Shown: piece after piece, positions 12,436-21,433 of the stretch | Numbering within the stretch: the first letter of the stretch is position 1 | Layout of the letters: every line of letters starts with the position of its first letter | Assembly (NCBI GenBank): GCA_903843705.1 | Contig: CAIMQW010000093.1 | Span: 18,803-82,802 of the forward strand | DNA: 64,000 nt | Direction of reading: 5' to 3' | DNA from: an uncultured Holophagaceae bacterium | GTDB taxonomy: Bacteria > Acidobacteriota > Holophagae > Holophagales > Holophagaceae | Notes under the pieces: generated by a model | The model's database searches: none | The model's input: only the letters and a program-made list of their open reading frames with translations | Told to the model about the DNA's origin: nothing | Made by a program: the position numbers and the translations under genes

Positions 12436-13215
12436 ATGCACTATTCAGCACTTTCGTCCGGCTCCAAGGGAAATTGCCATGCCCTGTCGGATGGCGAACG
12501 GACGCTGCTCGTCGATGCGGGCATCTCATTGCGCCAGATCCGGGAGCGACTGGAGGTGGTCGGAGGCGACTTCAGCACCATCCAGGCCCTGGCCCTGACC
12601 CACGAGCACTCCGACCATGTCAGCGCCCTGGGGGTCATCCTCCGGCGCACCCCCTGGGCCATCCTGGCCACCGCCGACACCCGCCGGGCCGTGGAGCAGG
12701 GTCAGCACCTTGAGATCCCCGCCGAGCGCTGGATCGAGGTGGAAGCTGGCCATGCCCTGGACTGGGCAGGCTGGCGCGTGCTGCCCTTCGCCATCCCCCA
12801 CGATGCGGCCGACCCCGTGGCCTACCGCGTGGAGGTCGGGGACCTGGCCTGCGCCGTGGTCACGGACCTCGGCCACCCCACGGCCCTGGTGGCGGATCAC
12901 CTCCAGGACCTGGACCTGCTCGCGCTGGAGGCGAACCACGACGTGGACATGCTGCGGGAGGGGGACTACCCCCCCCACCTCAAGGCCCGGATTTTGAGCC
13001 GGGTCGGCCACCTCAGCAATGCCTCCATGGCGGAGCTGCTGGCCCGGGTCTGCTCGCCCCGCTTGCGGCTGCTCATCCTGGCCCATCTGAGCGAGTCCAA
13101 CACCCACCCCGACCTGGCCCGGTTCGCGGCGGAAGAGATCCTCCAGGGCACCGCCGTGGCGCTGCATGTCGCCCACCAGCGGAATCCCCTGGCCCTCGCC
13201 CTCCCTTCTGTCTGA
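12436..13215 (+). CDS. MBL-fold metallohydrolase (YycJ/WalJ-like)
   Basis: A 259-residue metallo-beta-lactamase-fold hydrolase. It opens 'MHYSALSSGSKGNCHAL', the typical YycJ/WalJ start, and carries the zinc-binding 'LTHEHSDHVSALG' motif. Further ligand blocks are 'VVTDLGH' and 'LEANHDVDML', and a late 'HLSESNTHPD'. Relatives are 5'-3' exonuclease-like or of unclear specificity. No walRK genes are adjacent, so the Wal link of Firmicutes does not transfer. The ribosome site is weak. It heads a run of same-strand genes (LolA-like, FHA, TPR) with short gaps. Confidence 0.88.
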   Translation: MHYSALSSGSKGNCHALSDGERTLLVDAGISLRQIRERLEVVGGDFSTIQALALTHEHSDHVSALGVILRRTPWAILATADTRRAVEQGQHLEIPAERWIEVEAGHALDWAGWRVLPFAIPHDAADPVAYRVEVGDLACAVVTDLGHPTALVADHLQDLDLLALEANHDVDMLREGDYPPHLKARILSRVGHLSNASMAELLARVCSPRLRLLILAHLSESNTHPDLARFAAEEILQGTAVALHVAHQRNPLALALPSV

Positions 13216-13225
13216 GGATCACCTG

Positions 13226-13903
13226 ATGCTTCGGTACGCGGCCTCCCTGCTCCTCCTGGTCCTGCCCGCCCTGGGCCAGGCGCCGCCCCCGCTGCGTGAG
13301 GTGGTGGAGCGCTTCGACGCAGCCCAGGCCCAGGTCCAGACCCTCCAGTGCCCCTTCACCCTCACCCTACGGCGGGCCCTACTCAAGACCCCCTCGGTGA
13401 CCCGGGGAACCCTCTCCCTCCAGGGTTCTGAGTTCGCCCACTTCGCCTTCCAGCCCCCAGACGACTTGATCCTCCACTTGACCCCCAAGGCGCTCATCTC
13501 CTACAGCCCCGAGGCCCGGGAGGGAGAGCTCATGAAGATCGGGATGATCAAGAACTCCGACCGGAAGTTTCTGGGCCTGGGCCAGAAGCTCAGCTACCTG
13601 TCCGACTACTTCCAGATCGAGGTGGGCGAGGCCAAGGTCGGCACCAGCGCCTGGCTGCTGGCCCTGACCCCGCGCACCCTCTCGCTCCGGAAGCGGATGC
13701 AGGCCGTGAACCTCTGGGTGGACAAGGAGACCTGGCTGCCCCGGCAGATCCAGTGGATCGAGCGCAGCGGCGACTCCTGGCTGCTGGAGTTGGGCGCCTT
13801 GCGGATCAACCAGCCCCTGCCCGCGTCTGTCACCGGCTTCAAGCTGCCTGAGGGCATCCCACTCCAGAGCGAGTTTAGCTTCTTCGCCACGCGGAAAAAG
13901 TAG
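13226..13903 (+). CDS. LolA-like outer-membrane lipoprotein carrier family protein
   Basis: A 225-residue exported protein with signal peptide MLRYAASLLLLVLPALGQA, then a LolA/LolB-like half-barrel. Visible are 'RFDAAQAQVQTLQCPFTLTL', 'GTLSLQGSEFAHFAFQPPDDL' and late 'VNLWVDKETWLPRQIQWIE', a spacing typical of LolA-like (DUF4292/LolA) proteins. It may carry lipoproteins across the periplasm or bind other lipids; whether it is the main LolA is not decided by the sequence. ATG 13226 has GAGGAT about 7 nt upstream; the ORF-track start lies inside the previous gene. 10-nt gap to the MBL gene. Confidence 0.75.
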   Translation: MLRYAASLLLLVLPALGQAPPPLREVVERFDAAQAQVQTLQCPFTLTLRRALLKTPSVTRGTLSLQGSEFAHFAFQPPDDLILHLTPKALISYSPEAREGELMKIGMIKNSDRKFLGLGQKLSYLSDYFQIEVGEAKVGTSAWLLALTPRTLSLRKRMQAVNLWVDKETWLPRQIQWIERSGDSWLLELGALRINQPLPASVTGFKLPEGIPLQSEFSFFATRKK

Positions 13904-13932
13904 AGCTACACTGCTAGCTTCCCGAGGGCCCG

Positions 13933-14544
13933 ATGATTGTGATGTGCCCTGCTTGCCAGGCCCGCTTCCAATACGACGACAGTCGCTTCGGCGCGGCTGT
14001 CTCCAAGCGGTTCAAGTGTCCGAAGTGCAGCCACGTGTTTGAGGTCATCAACCCGGCCATGGCCCCGCCCCCGGTGGAAGAGACCCTCTCCCGACCCATC
14101 ACCAGCCCCCTGCCCGAGGAGGCGCCGGCCCCACCCCGTGTGCCCGCCGCCCGGACCACCGCCAAGCGCGACCGGGACTCCATGCTGGCTGCTGCTGGCA
14201 TCCAGGGGATCGGCATTCCGCCGGGGCTCCGCTTCAGCCTCGCCTTTCTGACGGGTCCCCAGGCCTCCATGGTCCACGTGCTCCAGGTCCCCGAGACGGT
14301 CATCGGCCGCGAGGAGGGGGATGTGATCACCCAGGACCCCGAGACTTCCCGCCGCCATGCTCTGCTGGAAATCCACCCCGACGGCTCAGTCTGGATCAGC
14401 GATCTGCAATCCACCAACGGCACCCTGGTCAATGGGGAGCGGATCACAGCCCCTGTCCAGCTCAGCAGCCAGCAGGAGTTCTCCTGCGGCAACAGCACGT
14501 TCATGTTGCTGGTGCGTAACACCGACGAGTTCCCCCTGAACTGA
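13933..14544 (+). CDS. MJ0042-type zinc-ribbon plus FHA domain protein
   Basis: A 203-residue cytoplasmic protein. An N-terminal zinc ribbon (CPACQARFQYDD...FKCPKCSHVFEV, four Cys) is of the MJ0042/zinc_ribbon_5 type. A Pro-rich linker (about residues 44-80) leads to a C-terminal FHA domain with the conserved 'GREEGD', 'SRRHA' and 'STNGTLVNG' motifs that bind phosphothreonine peptides. The combination is common in signalling proteins of delta-proteobacteria and Acidobacteriota. No Ser/Thr kinase gene is in the window. It precedes the TPR membrane protein by 11 nt, so the two probably work together. Confidence 0.88.
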   Translation: MIVMCPACQARFQYDDSRFGAAVSKRFKCPKCSHVFEVINPAMAPPPVEETLSRPITSPLPEEAPAPPRVPAARTTAKRDRDSMLAAAGIQGIGIPPGLRFSLAFLTGPQASMVHVLQVPETVIGREEGDVITQDPETSRRHALLEIHPDGSVWISDLQSTNGTLVNGERITAPVQLSSQQEFSCGNSTFMLLVRNTDEFPLN

Positions 14545-14555
14545 GACCTGATGCC

Positions 14556-16211
14556 ATGACGCCCGACACCTACGAGTCCTACCTGCTCCAGGCGGAAGCA
14601 CTCTTCGCCGAGGGGGAGGTCGTCAAGGCCGGCCAGATCTGGCAGGCCATTCTCAAACAGCAGCCTACCCACACGGTGGCCCGCGAGCGGCTCATGGCCG
14701 TGCGGACACGCCTGCTGGCCATCCAGGAGACTGAATCCCGGGGCCCCGCTCCTGAACCCGAGCTGCCGCCAGAAAGCCCAGACCGCGGTAGCCCTTCGTC
14801 GCAGGACGTTGAGCGTCTCCTGGCAGATGGCTGCACCCTCTACGACATGGGCCAGCTTGAGGATGCCCTCCTGAAGTGGGAGGAGCTGCTGTGCCTGAAT
14901 CCGAACCATGTCTTGGCCCGGAGCTACGCCGATGGCGCCCGCCGGGAGCTGGGCAGCCTGCTGGCCCCAGCCGCGGCCACCAAACCAGCGACCACAGCAA
15001 GCCAGGCTCCGCCGACCGAAGAGGACACCGACAAGCTCCAGCGGGAGGCCGTCCAGCTCTACGACCTGGGCCTCGTCGAGGAGGCCATCTCCAAGTGGGA
15101 ACAGATCCTCGCCCTGGAACCCCATCGACAGGAGATTCAGGCCTACCTGCATCAAGCGCAGGCCGAGGTGGGGCAGGTCACCCTCCTCGTTCCCGCCACC
15201 CATGACCGCGAGTCCTTGGACCTCAAGCTGCGCCAGGCCGAGCACCTCCTCATCCTGCAGCGGCACGAAGAGGCCGCCTTCACCTTCCAGCAGGCCCTTG
15301 GCCTCGCCCCGGGGAACGTCAGGGCGCTCCAGGGACTGGCGCGCTGCCAAAAATCGAACCCGGGCGAGGGCAGCCCCTCGGCTCAGCAGGAGGATCCCGG
15401 CCCACCGAAGGGTATCCATCTTCTGGCGCACCAGGACAGCACTCTGGTTGGCGAAGGCCGGGGGGTAGAACCTCCGGCGCTTCTATTGAAAGCCACCCCA
15501 GCCCTCCGGGAGGGCCTCTACCTGCCCGAAGGCCTCCGCGAGACCGCGGACCGGCTGCCCTGGCTGAAGGACCCCCGCCGGATGGCGGCCATCGGAGGCG
15601 CCGTGCTGGCCCTGGCCGCCTGCCTCGCCCTGGTCCACAACTACCGCAAGGATCAGGCCCTGAAGGATGAGGTGCGGGCTGCCCGGGCCGCCGCCGCCGT
15701 GCCCCTGGCCCAGGAAGCCCTGGCCGTGGACCTGGTGGAAACTCCGGCCGCTATCCGCCAGGAGGCGGAGACCGCCCTGGTCACGGATCCCCTGCGCGCC
15801 TACCTGCGGGCGCAGGCCCTCCTGGCACGGGATCCCGCCGACGCGTCGGCGGGGATTCTGCTGGAGAAAGCCCGCGCGGGTCTGCCAGGGGGTGTCTCGG
15901 GAGCCAGCCTCGGCGAGTTCGAGAAGCACCTCCAGAGCGGCAACCTGGAAGGCGCAGCCAAGGTGATCGAGGCCCTGCTCCGGGCGCAGCCCGAGGATGC
16001 CGTGCTGCGCCTCCGCGCCTGCCGGGTGCAGCTGGCGCTCTGCTCCATCCATGCCGCCCAGGCCAAGTGGGAGGCCGCCCAGGAAGACCTGCTCCGGGGT
16101 CGGGCGCTCCAGCCCGGCGACAAGAGCTGGCAGATCCGCCTGCAGCTGCTTGAGCGGGTGAAGGCTCTGCCCAGGACCCAACAGGCAGCGTGGATCCCCT
16201 TGCTGGGCTAG
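14556..16211 (+). CDS. TPR-repeat protein with one transmembrane segment
   Basis: A 551-residue protein. The N-terminal part holds at least three TPR-like units with a recurring pattern ('LYDMGQLEDALLKWEELLCLNP', 'LYDLGLVEEAISKWEQILALEP', 'LILQRHEEAAFTFQQALGLAP'), separated by Pro/Ser-rich linkers. A single membrane segment (MAAIGGAVLALAACLALV, about residue 345-365) separates it from a C-terminal helical, TPR-like region. With no signal peptide, the N-terminal repeats are likely cytoplasmic and the C-terminal part periplasmic. Follows the FHA gene closely. Specific function unknown; scaffold for the FHA partner is inference. Confidence 0.8.
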   Translation: MTPDTYESYLLQAEALFAEGEVVKAGQIWQAILKQQPTHTVARERLMAVRTRLLAIQETESRGPAPEPELPPESPDRGSPSSQDVERLLADGCTLYDMGQLEDALLKWEELLCLNPNHVLARSYADGARRELGSLLAPAAATKPATTASQAPPTEEDTDKLQREAVQLYDLGLVEEAISKWEQILALEPHRQEIQAYLHQAQAEVGQVTLLVPATHDRESLDLKLRQAEHLLILQRHEEAAFTFQQALGLAPGNVRALQGLARCQKSNPGEGSPSAQQEDPGPPKGIHLLAHQDSTLVGEGRGVEPPALLLKATPALREGLYLPEGLRETADRLPWLKDPRRMAAIGGAVLALAACLALVHNYRKDQALKDEVRAARAAAAVPLAQEALAVDLVETPAAIRQEAETALVTDPLRAYLRAQALLARDPADASAGILLEKARAGLPGGVSGASLGEFEKHLQSGNLEGAAKVIEALLRAQPEDAVLRLRACRVQLALCSIHAAQAKWEAAQEDLLRGRALQPGDKSWQIRLQLLERVKALPRTQQAAWIPLLG

Positions 16212-16225
16212 GGGGTCCGGCGGAC

Positions 16226-17344
16226 TTACAACCCGGGGAGTCCCAGTTGGGCGTCGAAGTCGGCCTGGATCTGCCGGATTTCATCCAGGGAGGCCTCGAA
16301 GGCGCGGTGCACCTCGGGGTCGAAGTGGGTCCCTGCGCTGGCCCTGATGATCCGGATGGCTTCGTCCTCACTCATCGCCTCGCGGTAGGGACGTCGCGTG
16401 GACAGGGCGTCGAAGACATCCACCAGGGCCACGATCCGGGCCTCCAGGGGAATCTGCTCCTTGGCCAGGCCATGGGGATAGCCGCTGCCATTCCACTTTT
16501 CGTGGTGGGACAGGGCGATCTGGGCCGCCGTGTGCAGCAGGGGATTACCACTGATCGGCTCTCCGGAGGGTAGGGGCCCTTCCATCCCAGAGACCAGGCG
16601 GTTGACCGGGTGGTCCCGGCGCAGGATCCCGGCCCCGATGGTGCAGTGCTGCTTGACGATGACCCACTCTTCGCTGGTGAGCTTCCCGGGCTTCAGGAGC
16701 ACGCGATCAGGAATCCCGATCTTGCCAAGGTCGTGCAAGGCGCTCGCGATGAAGATCAGCTCACACTCATCCGCGCTCATGCCCAATTTTGAGGCGAGCG
16801 GCGGACAGTAGTGGCTCACGCGGAAGACGTGTCCGCCGGTGTCCTCGTCACGGTACTCCGCGGCCCTGGCAAGGCTTAGGACGATTTCCTTGTTGGATGT
16901 TTCCAGTGCACGGGTTCTTTCCTTGACCTTGCTCTCCAGGAGGTTGTTCTGCTTCTGGAGCTCTTCCTGGTAGTGCCGAATCCGAAGCACACTCCGCAGT
17001 CTGGCCAGGAGAACCTCAGGATCCACCGGCTTGTCCAGAAGATCCGCGGCGCCGAGGTCCAGGGCGCGCCGCTTGAGGGTCTGGTCCTGCAGCCCCGTGA
17101 CGATGATGACGGGCGGCCCGCCGCTCTCGAGCGCGTGGATCCGGGAGAGGAGCTCGATCCCGTCCATCCCCGGCATCTTCACATCGCTGATGACCACGTC
17201 CACCGGATGGTCCTGGAGGTAGTCCAAGACCGCCTCGGCCGACTCGAAGAACCGCAGCTCCCAGTCCTCACGAAGGTCCTGCAGTGAACGGCGGTAGCCG
17301 CTCAGGATATGGGGCTCATCATCCACAAATACAAGGGTGCGCAT
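16226..17344 (-). CDS. Response regulator with HD-GYP domain (cyclic-di-GMP phosphodiesterase type)
   Basis: A 372-residue two-domain signalling protein. Residues 1-120 form a receiver domain with acidic pair 'FVDDEP', phospho-acceptor D54 in 'VVISDVKMPGMDG' and conserved Lys in 'LLDKPVDPE'. A coiled-coil linker (QEELQKQNNLLESKVKERT) joins an HD-GYP domain with 'HDLGKIGIPD' and 'HHEKWNGSGYPHGL'. HD-GYP proteins hydrolyse cyclic di-GMP. ATG 17344 (MRTLVF) is chosen since the receiver domain starts there and GATGAG is a plausible ribosome site; 17353 is possible. No cognate histidine kinase adjacent (orphan). Converges with the TPR gene, 14 nt apart. Confidence 0.92.
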   Translation of the reverse strand: MRTLVFVDDEPHILSGYRRSLQDLREDWELRFFESAEAVLDYLQDHPVDVVISDVKMPGMDGIELLSRIHALESGGPPVIIVTGLQDQTLKRRALDLGAADLLDKPVDPEVLLARLRSVLRIRHYQEELQKQNNLLESKVKERTRALETSNKEIVLSLARAAEYRDEDTGGHVFRVSHYCPPLASKLGMSADECELIFIASALHDLGKIGIPDRVLLKPGKLTSEEWVIVKQHCTIGAGILRRDHPVNRLVSGMEGPLPSGEPISGNPLLHTAAQIALSHHEKWNGSGYPHGLAKEQIPLEARIVALVDVFDALSTRRPYREAMSEDEAIRIIRASAGTHFDPEVHRAFEASLDEIRQIQADFDAQLGLPGL

Positions 17345-17410
17345 CGGGCTCATCTCTCTGCTGTCTGGTGAAGTAGAACAGGTGCCCATTCATTAAACTA
17401 AATTTTGATT

Positions 17411-18565
17411 TCAATCCACCCAGACTTCGGGGGGCACAGGGTGACTGAGGAAGTGGGTCATCCCCTCGCTGAGGCCGTAGGCCCCGGTGGTGCCGAAGGC
17501 GAGGAGGTCCCCCGGCGCCAACTCGGGCAGCCGCACGTCCCCCAGTCGGTCCAGGCTGGTGCACAGGGGTCCCGCCAGGGTGAAGGGGACCTGACCCTCG
17601 GGCTTGCCCACAGCCTTCACCGGGAAGGGCTGCCCTGTAAGCAGGGGCCGGAGCAGGTGGTTGATGCCGCCTTCCAGGATGGCGAAGCGGATGCCCCGGC
17701 TCTCTTTGACGCGCACCACGCGGGCCAGGTAGACGCCGCAGGGACCCGCGAGGAAGCGGCCTGGTTCCAGGATCAGCTCCCCGGTGAACCAGGGGTGGCG
17801 CTCCAGCAGGTCAGACAGCCCCCGGCCAAGGACCGCAAGATCCAAGGGGGCCTCCTCCGACGCATAGGGCACACCCAGGCCTCCGCCCAAATCAATCTGC
17901 TCGAAGACGAGGCCATGGGTGGCGCAGAGGCGCCGGGCCAGCTCCAGCACGGCGCTGTGGATGGCCAGCAGCTTGGCCGCGTCACGCTGATTGCTGGCCG
18001 CAAACACATGCAGGCCACGGATGCGGACGTGGCGCAGCGTGACGGCCCGGGCCAACACCGCCGGAACATCCTCCTCGTCCACCCCGAAGGCCGAGGGGCC
18101 GCTGCCGCCGATGATGCGGTTGCCCTCGGTGATATCGATGGCTGGATGCACCCGCAGGTTCACGGACACCTCGGCCTGGGCCAGCTCGTCGATGCGGGCC
18201 AGGTCCTCCCAGCCCTCGGCTTGGACGCGGACCCCCATGGCCAGGGCCTTCCGCAGCTCCGGTCCCCGTTTGCCGGGACCCGCAAAGAAGGCTCGGCCCG
18301 GCGGGAGCGCCAGGGCCTCCACCTTCTCCAGCTCGCCGATGGAGGCGCAATCAAAGCTGGCGCCCAGGGTCGCGAAGCGGCGCAGCAGGGCGGGATGCGA
18401 GTTTGCCTTCACCGCGAAGGCCAGCCGCACCCGAGCAGGCAGCACCGCGCGCAGCCCCGCAAGCTGCTCCTCCGCCACCCGCCCCGAGTAGGCGAAGCAG
18501 GGCGTGCCGTGGGCCTCCGCCAGGGTCTGGCACTGCGCGTCGTTGAAGGCGAAGAGGGGGTTCAT
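17411..18565 (-). CDS. lysA: Diaminopimelate decarboxylase-family PLP enzyme (LysA position, atypical motif)
   Basis: Last gene of the lysine operon; a fold-type III PLP decarboxylase of 384 residues. PLP lysine K53 lies in 'FAVKANSHP'; other blocks are 'SIGELEKVE', 'GVDEEDV', 'DLGGGLGVPY' and 'LEPGRFLAGPCG'. By position it should convert meso-DAP to lysine. However, the usual CESGD substrate motif reads 'CTSLD', and the end is 'GAYGLSEGMTHFLSHPVPPE'. Both features are closer to BtrK-like or exosortase-associated decarboxylases than to classical LysA. ATG 18565 is chosen because family similarity starts there; the track's longer start runs into the upstream aminotransferase gene. Operon context favours LysA; specificity is uncertain. 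Confidence 0.82.
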   Translation of the reverse strand: MNPLFAFNDAQCQTLAEAHGTPCFAYSGRVAEEQLAGLRAVLPARVRLAFAVKANSHPALLRRFATLGASFDCASIGELEKVEALALPPGRAFFAGPGKRGPELRKALAMGVRVQAEGWEDLARIDELAQAEVSVNLRVHPAIDITEGNRIIGGSGPSAFGVDEEDVPAVLARAVTLRHVRIRGLHVFAASNQRDAAKLLAIHSAVLELARRLCATHGLVFEQIDLGGGLGVPYASEEAPLDLAVLGRGLSDLLERHPWFTGELILEPGRFLAGPCGVYLARVVRVKESRGIRFAILEGGINHLLRPLLTGQPFPVKAVGKPEGQVPFTLAGPLCTSLDRLGDVRLPELAPGDLLAFGTTGAYGLSEGMTHFLSHPVPPEVWVD

Positions 18566-18575
18566 CACGGGACCT

Positions 18576-19691
18576 TTAACTGAGCCAATGCGGCGCGAGC
18601 CGCTTGACGCCTTCGCGCAGCTGCTCGGGGGTGGCGGCGAAGCTGAGGCGGGCGTGACCGCGGCCGGTTTCGCCAAAGGCGAGGCCCGGGATGAGCACCA
18701 CCTTGGCCTCATCCCGCAGCTTGAGGGCGAATGCCAGGGGGTCCGCATGGGCCGACTCTGGCAGGGGCATGAAGTGGTAGAAGGTGCCGTCCGGGGGCGT
18801 CACCGTCTGGCCCAGGTGCTCCCGCAGGGCCTCCGCCAAGGCCTCCCACCGGCCACGGATGGCGGCACGGGCCTCGGCGAGGATGGATTCAGAGTGTTCA
18901 AGCAGAGCCAGGGCCGCCCACTGAGCGGGCGTGGCCGTGCCGGTCACCGCGTAGCCATGGACCACCCTGGCCGGGGTCAGCCAGACGGGATCGCCGATGG
19001 CCCAACCCACCCGCAGGCCGGGGGCACCCCACCCCTTGCTGACCGAGCTCACCACCACACCACGGTCTGTCACATCCCGCAGTCCGGGGGGGCGCACGCC
19101 GAAGTGCAGGTCCCGGTAGACCTCGTCAGAGATCAGCAGCAGGCTACGGGCCAGACAGGCCTCGGCCACCCGGCGCAGCGCCTCCAGATCCCCGCCCCCG
19201 CCGGTGGGATTGGAGGGCAGGTTGAGGATCACGGCCGAGGCGTCCGGCGTGGCCGCCAGCACCTGCAGCAGCGCATCGGCATCCAGGCGGAAGCGGTCCG
19301 GCGACAGGGCGTAGGGCACCGGCTCCGCGCCCGCCATCCGGGCCAGGGCCGGGTAGGCCACGAAGCCAGGATCAGGCATTAGCACTTTGGTGCCGGGCTC
19401 CACCCAGGCCTGGAAGAGGGCGAAGAGCGCCCCCTGGGAACCCGTGGTGATCAGCACCTCGTCCACAGTGGCGCCATGGAAGGCTGCCACCGCCTTGCGG
19501 AGATCCATCAGGCCCGCGTGGGGCACATAGCCGCAGGGGCCAGGGGCCCGGAGCAGGGCCAGGCGCGCGGGTTCCGGCAGGTCCCAGGTGGGCTCACCAA
19601 GACCCAGCGGAATGGCCCCGGGCGGCGTGCCGTCTGTAATCGCCCGGATGGGGGAGGGCTTGAGCAGGGAGAGGCGGGAGGCTGTTTTCAT
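18576..19691 (-). CDS. dapC: Aminotransferase class I/II, probable succinyl-DAP aminotransferase
   Basis: A 371-residue fold-type I PLP aminotransferase. Motifs seen: 'PHAGLMDLRKAVA', 'NLPSNPTGGGGD', 'SDEVYRDLHF' and the PLP lysine in 'SSVSKGWGAPGLRVGW'. It sits between dapD and lysA, so the natural role is transamination of N-succinyl-2-amino-6-oxopimelate (DapC). DapC, ArgD and general aspartate-type aminotransferases overlap in sequence, so the exact substrate is inferred from context. 21 nt after dapD and 10 nt before lysA in the operon. Confidence 0.85.
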   Translation of the reverse strand: MKTASRLSLLKPSPIRAITDGTPPGAIPLGLGEPTWDLPEPARLALLRAPGPCGYVPHAGLMDLRKAVAAFHGATVDEVLITTGSQGALFALFQAWVEPGTKVLMPDPGFVAYPALARMAGAEPVPYALSPDRFRLDADALLQVLAATPDASAVILNLPSNPTGGGGDLEALRRVAEACLARSLLLISDEVYRDLHFGVRPPGLRDVTDRGVVVSSVSKGWGAPGLRVGWAIGDPVWLTPARVVHGYAVTGTATPAQWAALALLEHSESILAEARAAIRGRWEALAEALREHLGQTVTPPDGTFYHFMPLPESAHADPLAFALKLRDEAKVVLIPGLAFGETGRGHARLSFAATPEQLREGVKRLAPHWLS

Positions 19692-19712
19692 GGGTGGTTC
19701 CTGGCTCCGAAG

Positions 19713-20534
19713 CTAGCGGAGGGCCTGTTCCAGAGCCGTGGCGGCGTCAGTCTTGTCATCGCGGTACTTCACGATGCAGGGGGCCGCCAGCTGAAGGCCC
19801 TGGCTCCGGGCGAAGTCGCCGGAGGCAGGCCGGGACCCCGGCACCACCACGGCGCCCTCGGGCACCTCGCGGCGCAGCTCCCGGCCATGGACAAGGTCGT
19901 AGATCACGCTGCTGCCGGTGATGACCACCCCGGAGGCCAGCACCGCGCGCTTGCGCACCACGATGCCTTCAAAGAGGCCCACGAGCCCACCCACGAAGGC
20001 GTCGTCCTCCACCACCACGGGCCGGGCACCCGCAGGCTCCAGCACACCGCCGATCTGGGCAGCGGCCGAGAGGTGTACCCGCTTGCCGATCTGGGCGCAG
20101 CTGCCCACCAGCGCGTGGCTGTCCACCATGGTCCCCTCGTCCACGAAGGCTCCTACGTTCACATAGGCCGGCGGCATGAGCACCACGCTGCGGGCAATGT
20201 GGGCGCCCCGGCGCACGGCGCTGCCGCCGGGCACCAGACGCACCGCGTCCTCCAGGCCAAAGTGCCGGGGTGGATAGGCGGTCTTGTCGAACATCGGAAA
20301 GCCGGGCCCGGCCATCTCCACCAGGCTGGTGCGCCGGAAGCCGAAGAGGATGGCCTGCTTCACCCAGGTGTTGGTCTCCCAGGTGCCGTCCTCGAGCCGC
20401 TCCGCGGCCCGGATGATGCCCGTTTCCAGGGCCACCAGCAGCACCTGGTGCATTGCCGGCGTCTCGGGGTCCGCCAGCACCTCGTCAGCGGGCCGGGAGA
20501 AGAAGGTGCGAATGGTGTTGACGTCGAGGACCAT
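19713..20534 (-). CDS. dapD: Tetrahydrodipicolinate N-succinyltransferase
   Basis: 273-residue DapD, which uses succinyl-CoA to acylate tetrahydrodipicolinate. The family blocks 'ILFGFRRTSLVEM', 'DKTAYPPRHFGLED' and left-handed beta-helix repeats ('MPPAYVNVGAFVDEGTMVDS', 'SCAQIGKRVHLSAAAQIGG', 'VVEDDAFVGGLVGLFEG') are clear. Its presence shows the succinylase route of lysine synthesis. The ATG overlaps the dapA stop by one base (TGATG), so translation is coupled. Length matches E. coli DapD (274). Confidence 0.96.
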   Translation of the reverse strand: MVLDVNTIRTFFSRPADEVLADPETPAMHQVLLVALETGIIRAAERLEDGTWETNTWVKQAILFGFRRTSLVEMAGPGFPMFDKTAYPPRHFGLEDAVRLVPGGSAVRRGAHIARSVVLMPPAYVNVGAFVDEGTMVDSHALVGSCAQIGKRVHLSAAAQIGGVLEPAGARPVVVEDDAFVGGLVGLFEGIVVRKRAVLASGVVITGSSVIYDLVHGRELRREVPEGAVVVPGSRPASGDFARSQGLQLAAPCIVKYRDDKTDAATALEQALR

Positions 20535-21433
20535 CAGGAGACTCCAGGCAGGGCACCGGTGGCCAGGGCTAGGGCTTCGGCCAGGCGGACACGGGTGGCG
20601 GCGGAGGCCGGCGTGAGGGGCAGGCGCAGGCCGTCCCCCCCGAAGCCGAGCTGCGCCAGGACGGCCTTCACCGGGCTCGGGTTGCTCTCCAGGAAGAGCG
20701 CGTCGATGAGGGGCAGCAGCCGCTGGTTCAAGCGGAGGGCCTCGCCTCTGTCGCCCCGGAGCGCGGCCGCGACCATAGCGGCGGTCTCCCTCGGAAGGAC
20801 GTTGCCCAGCACCGAGATCAGGCCCGTCGCCCCCACGGCGATAGAAGCCACCGCCAGGATGTCATCGCCTGCCAGCAGGGTCTTGCCGTCGGGCAGGGTG
20901 CGGGCTATCTCTGCCACCTGAGCGAGGCTGCCGCTGCACTCCTTCACGGCCACGATCTGCGGGTTCTCCCAGAGGCGGGCGAGGACTGCGGGGGTGATGT
21001 TCTGGCCCGTGCGGCCCGGCACGTTGTAGGCGATGAGGGGCAGGCCCGGCGCGGCGGCGGCGATGGCAGCGAAGTGGGCCACCAGGCCCTCGGCACTGGG
21101 CTTGTTGTAGTAGGGTGTCACCACCAGGGCCCCGGCGGCGCCGAGTTCCTGGGCGCGGCGGGTCATGGCCACCGCCCGGTGGGTGGCGTTGGAGCCGGTG
21201 CCCACCACGACGGGGCGGCCGCCGCATTCCTCCAGCGTGGCCAGGATGATCGCGTCCCGCTCGGTCTCGACCAGGGTCGGGGCTTCGCCGGTGGTGCCGA
21301 GGGGCACCAGCGTGTCCACGCCGCCCGCAACCACGTGGCGCACCAGACGGCGGAAGGCAGGGAAGTCCACCTCGCCCGAAAGGGTGAAGGGTGTGGCCAG
21401 CGCGACGGCCAGGCCTGAGACGTTCAAGGTCAT
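20534..21433 (-). CDS. dapA: 4-hydroxy-tetrahydrodipicolinate synthase
   Basis: 299-residue (beta/alpha)8 aldolase that condenses pyruvate with aspartate semialdehyde. Key residues are visible: 'PLGTTGEAPTL' near residue 45, catalytic Tyr136 in 'YNVPGRTGQN' and Schiff-base Lys164 in 'VAVKECSG', with 'VTPYYNKPSAEG' before. Overlaps dapB by 4 nt (ATGA) and dapD by 1 nt. Whether the enzyme is lysine-inhibited cannot be said from sequence alone. Confidence 0.97.
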   Translation of the reverse strand: MTLNVSGLAVALATPFTLSGEVDFPAFRRLVRHVVAGGVDTLVPLGTTGEAPTLVETERDAIILATLEECGGRPVVVGTGSNATHRAVAMTRRAQELGAAGALVVTPYYNKPSAEGLVAHFAAIAAAAPGLPLIAYNVPGRTGQNITPAVLARLWENPQIVAVKECSGSLAQVAEIARTLPDGKTLLAGDDILAVASIAVGATGLISVLGNVLPRETAAMVAAALRGDRGEALRLNQRLLPLIDALFLESNPSPVKAVLAQLGFGGDGLRLPLTPASAATRVRLAEALALATGALPGVS

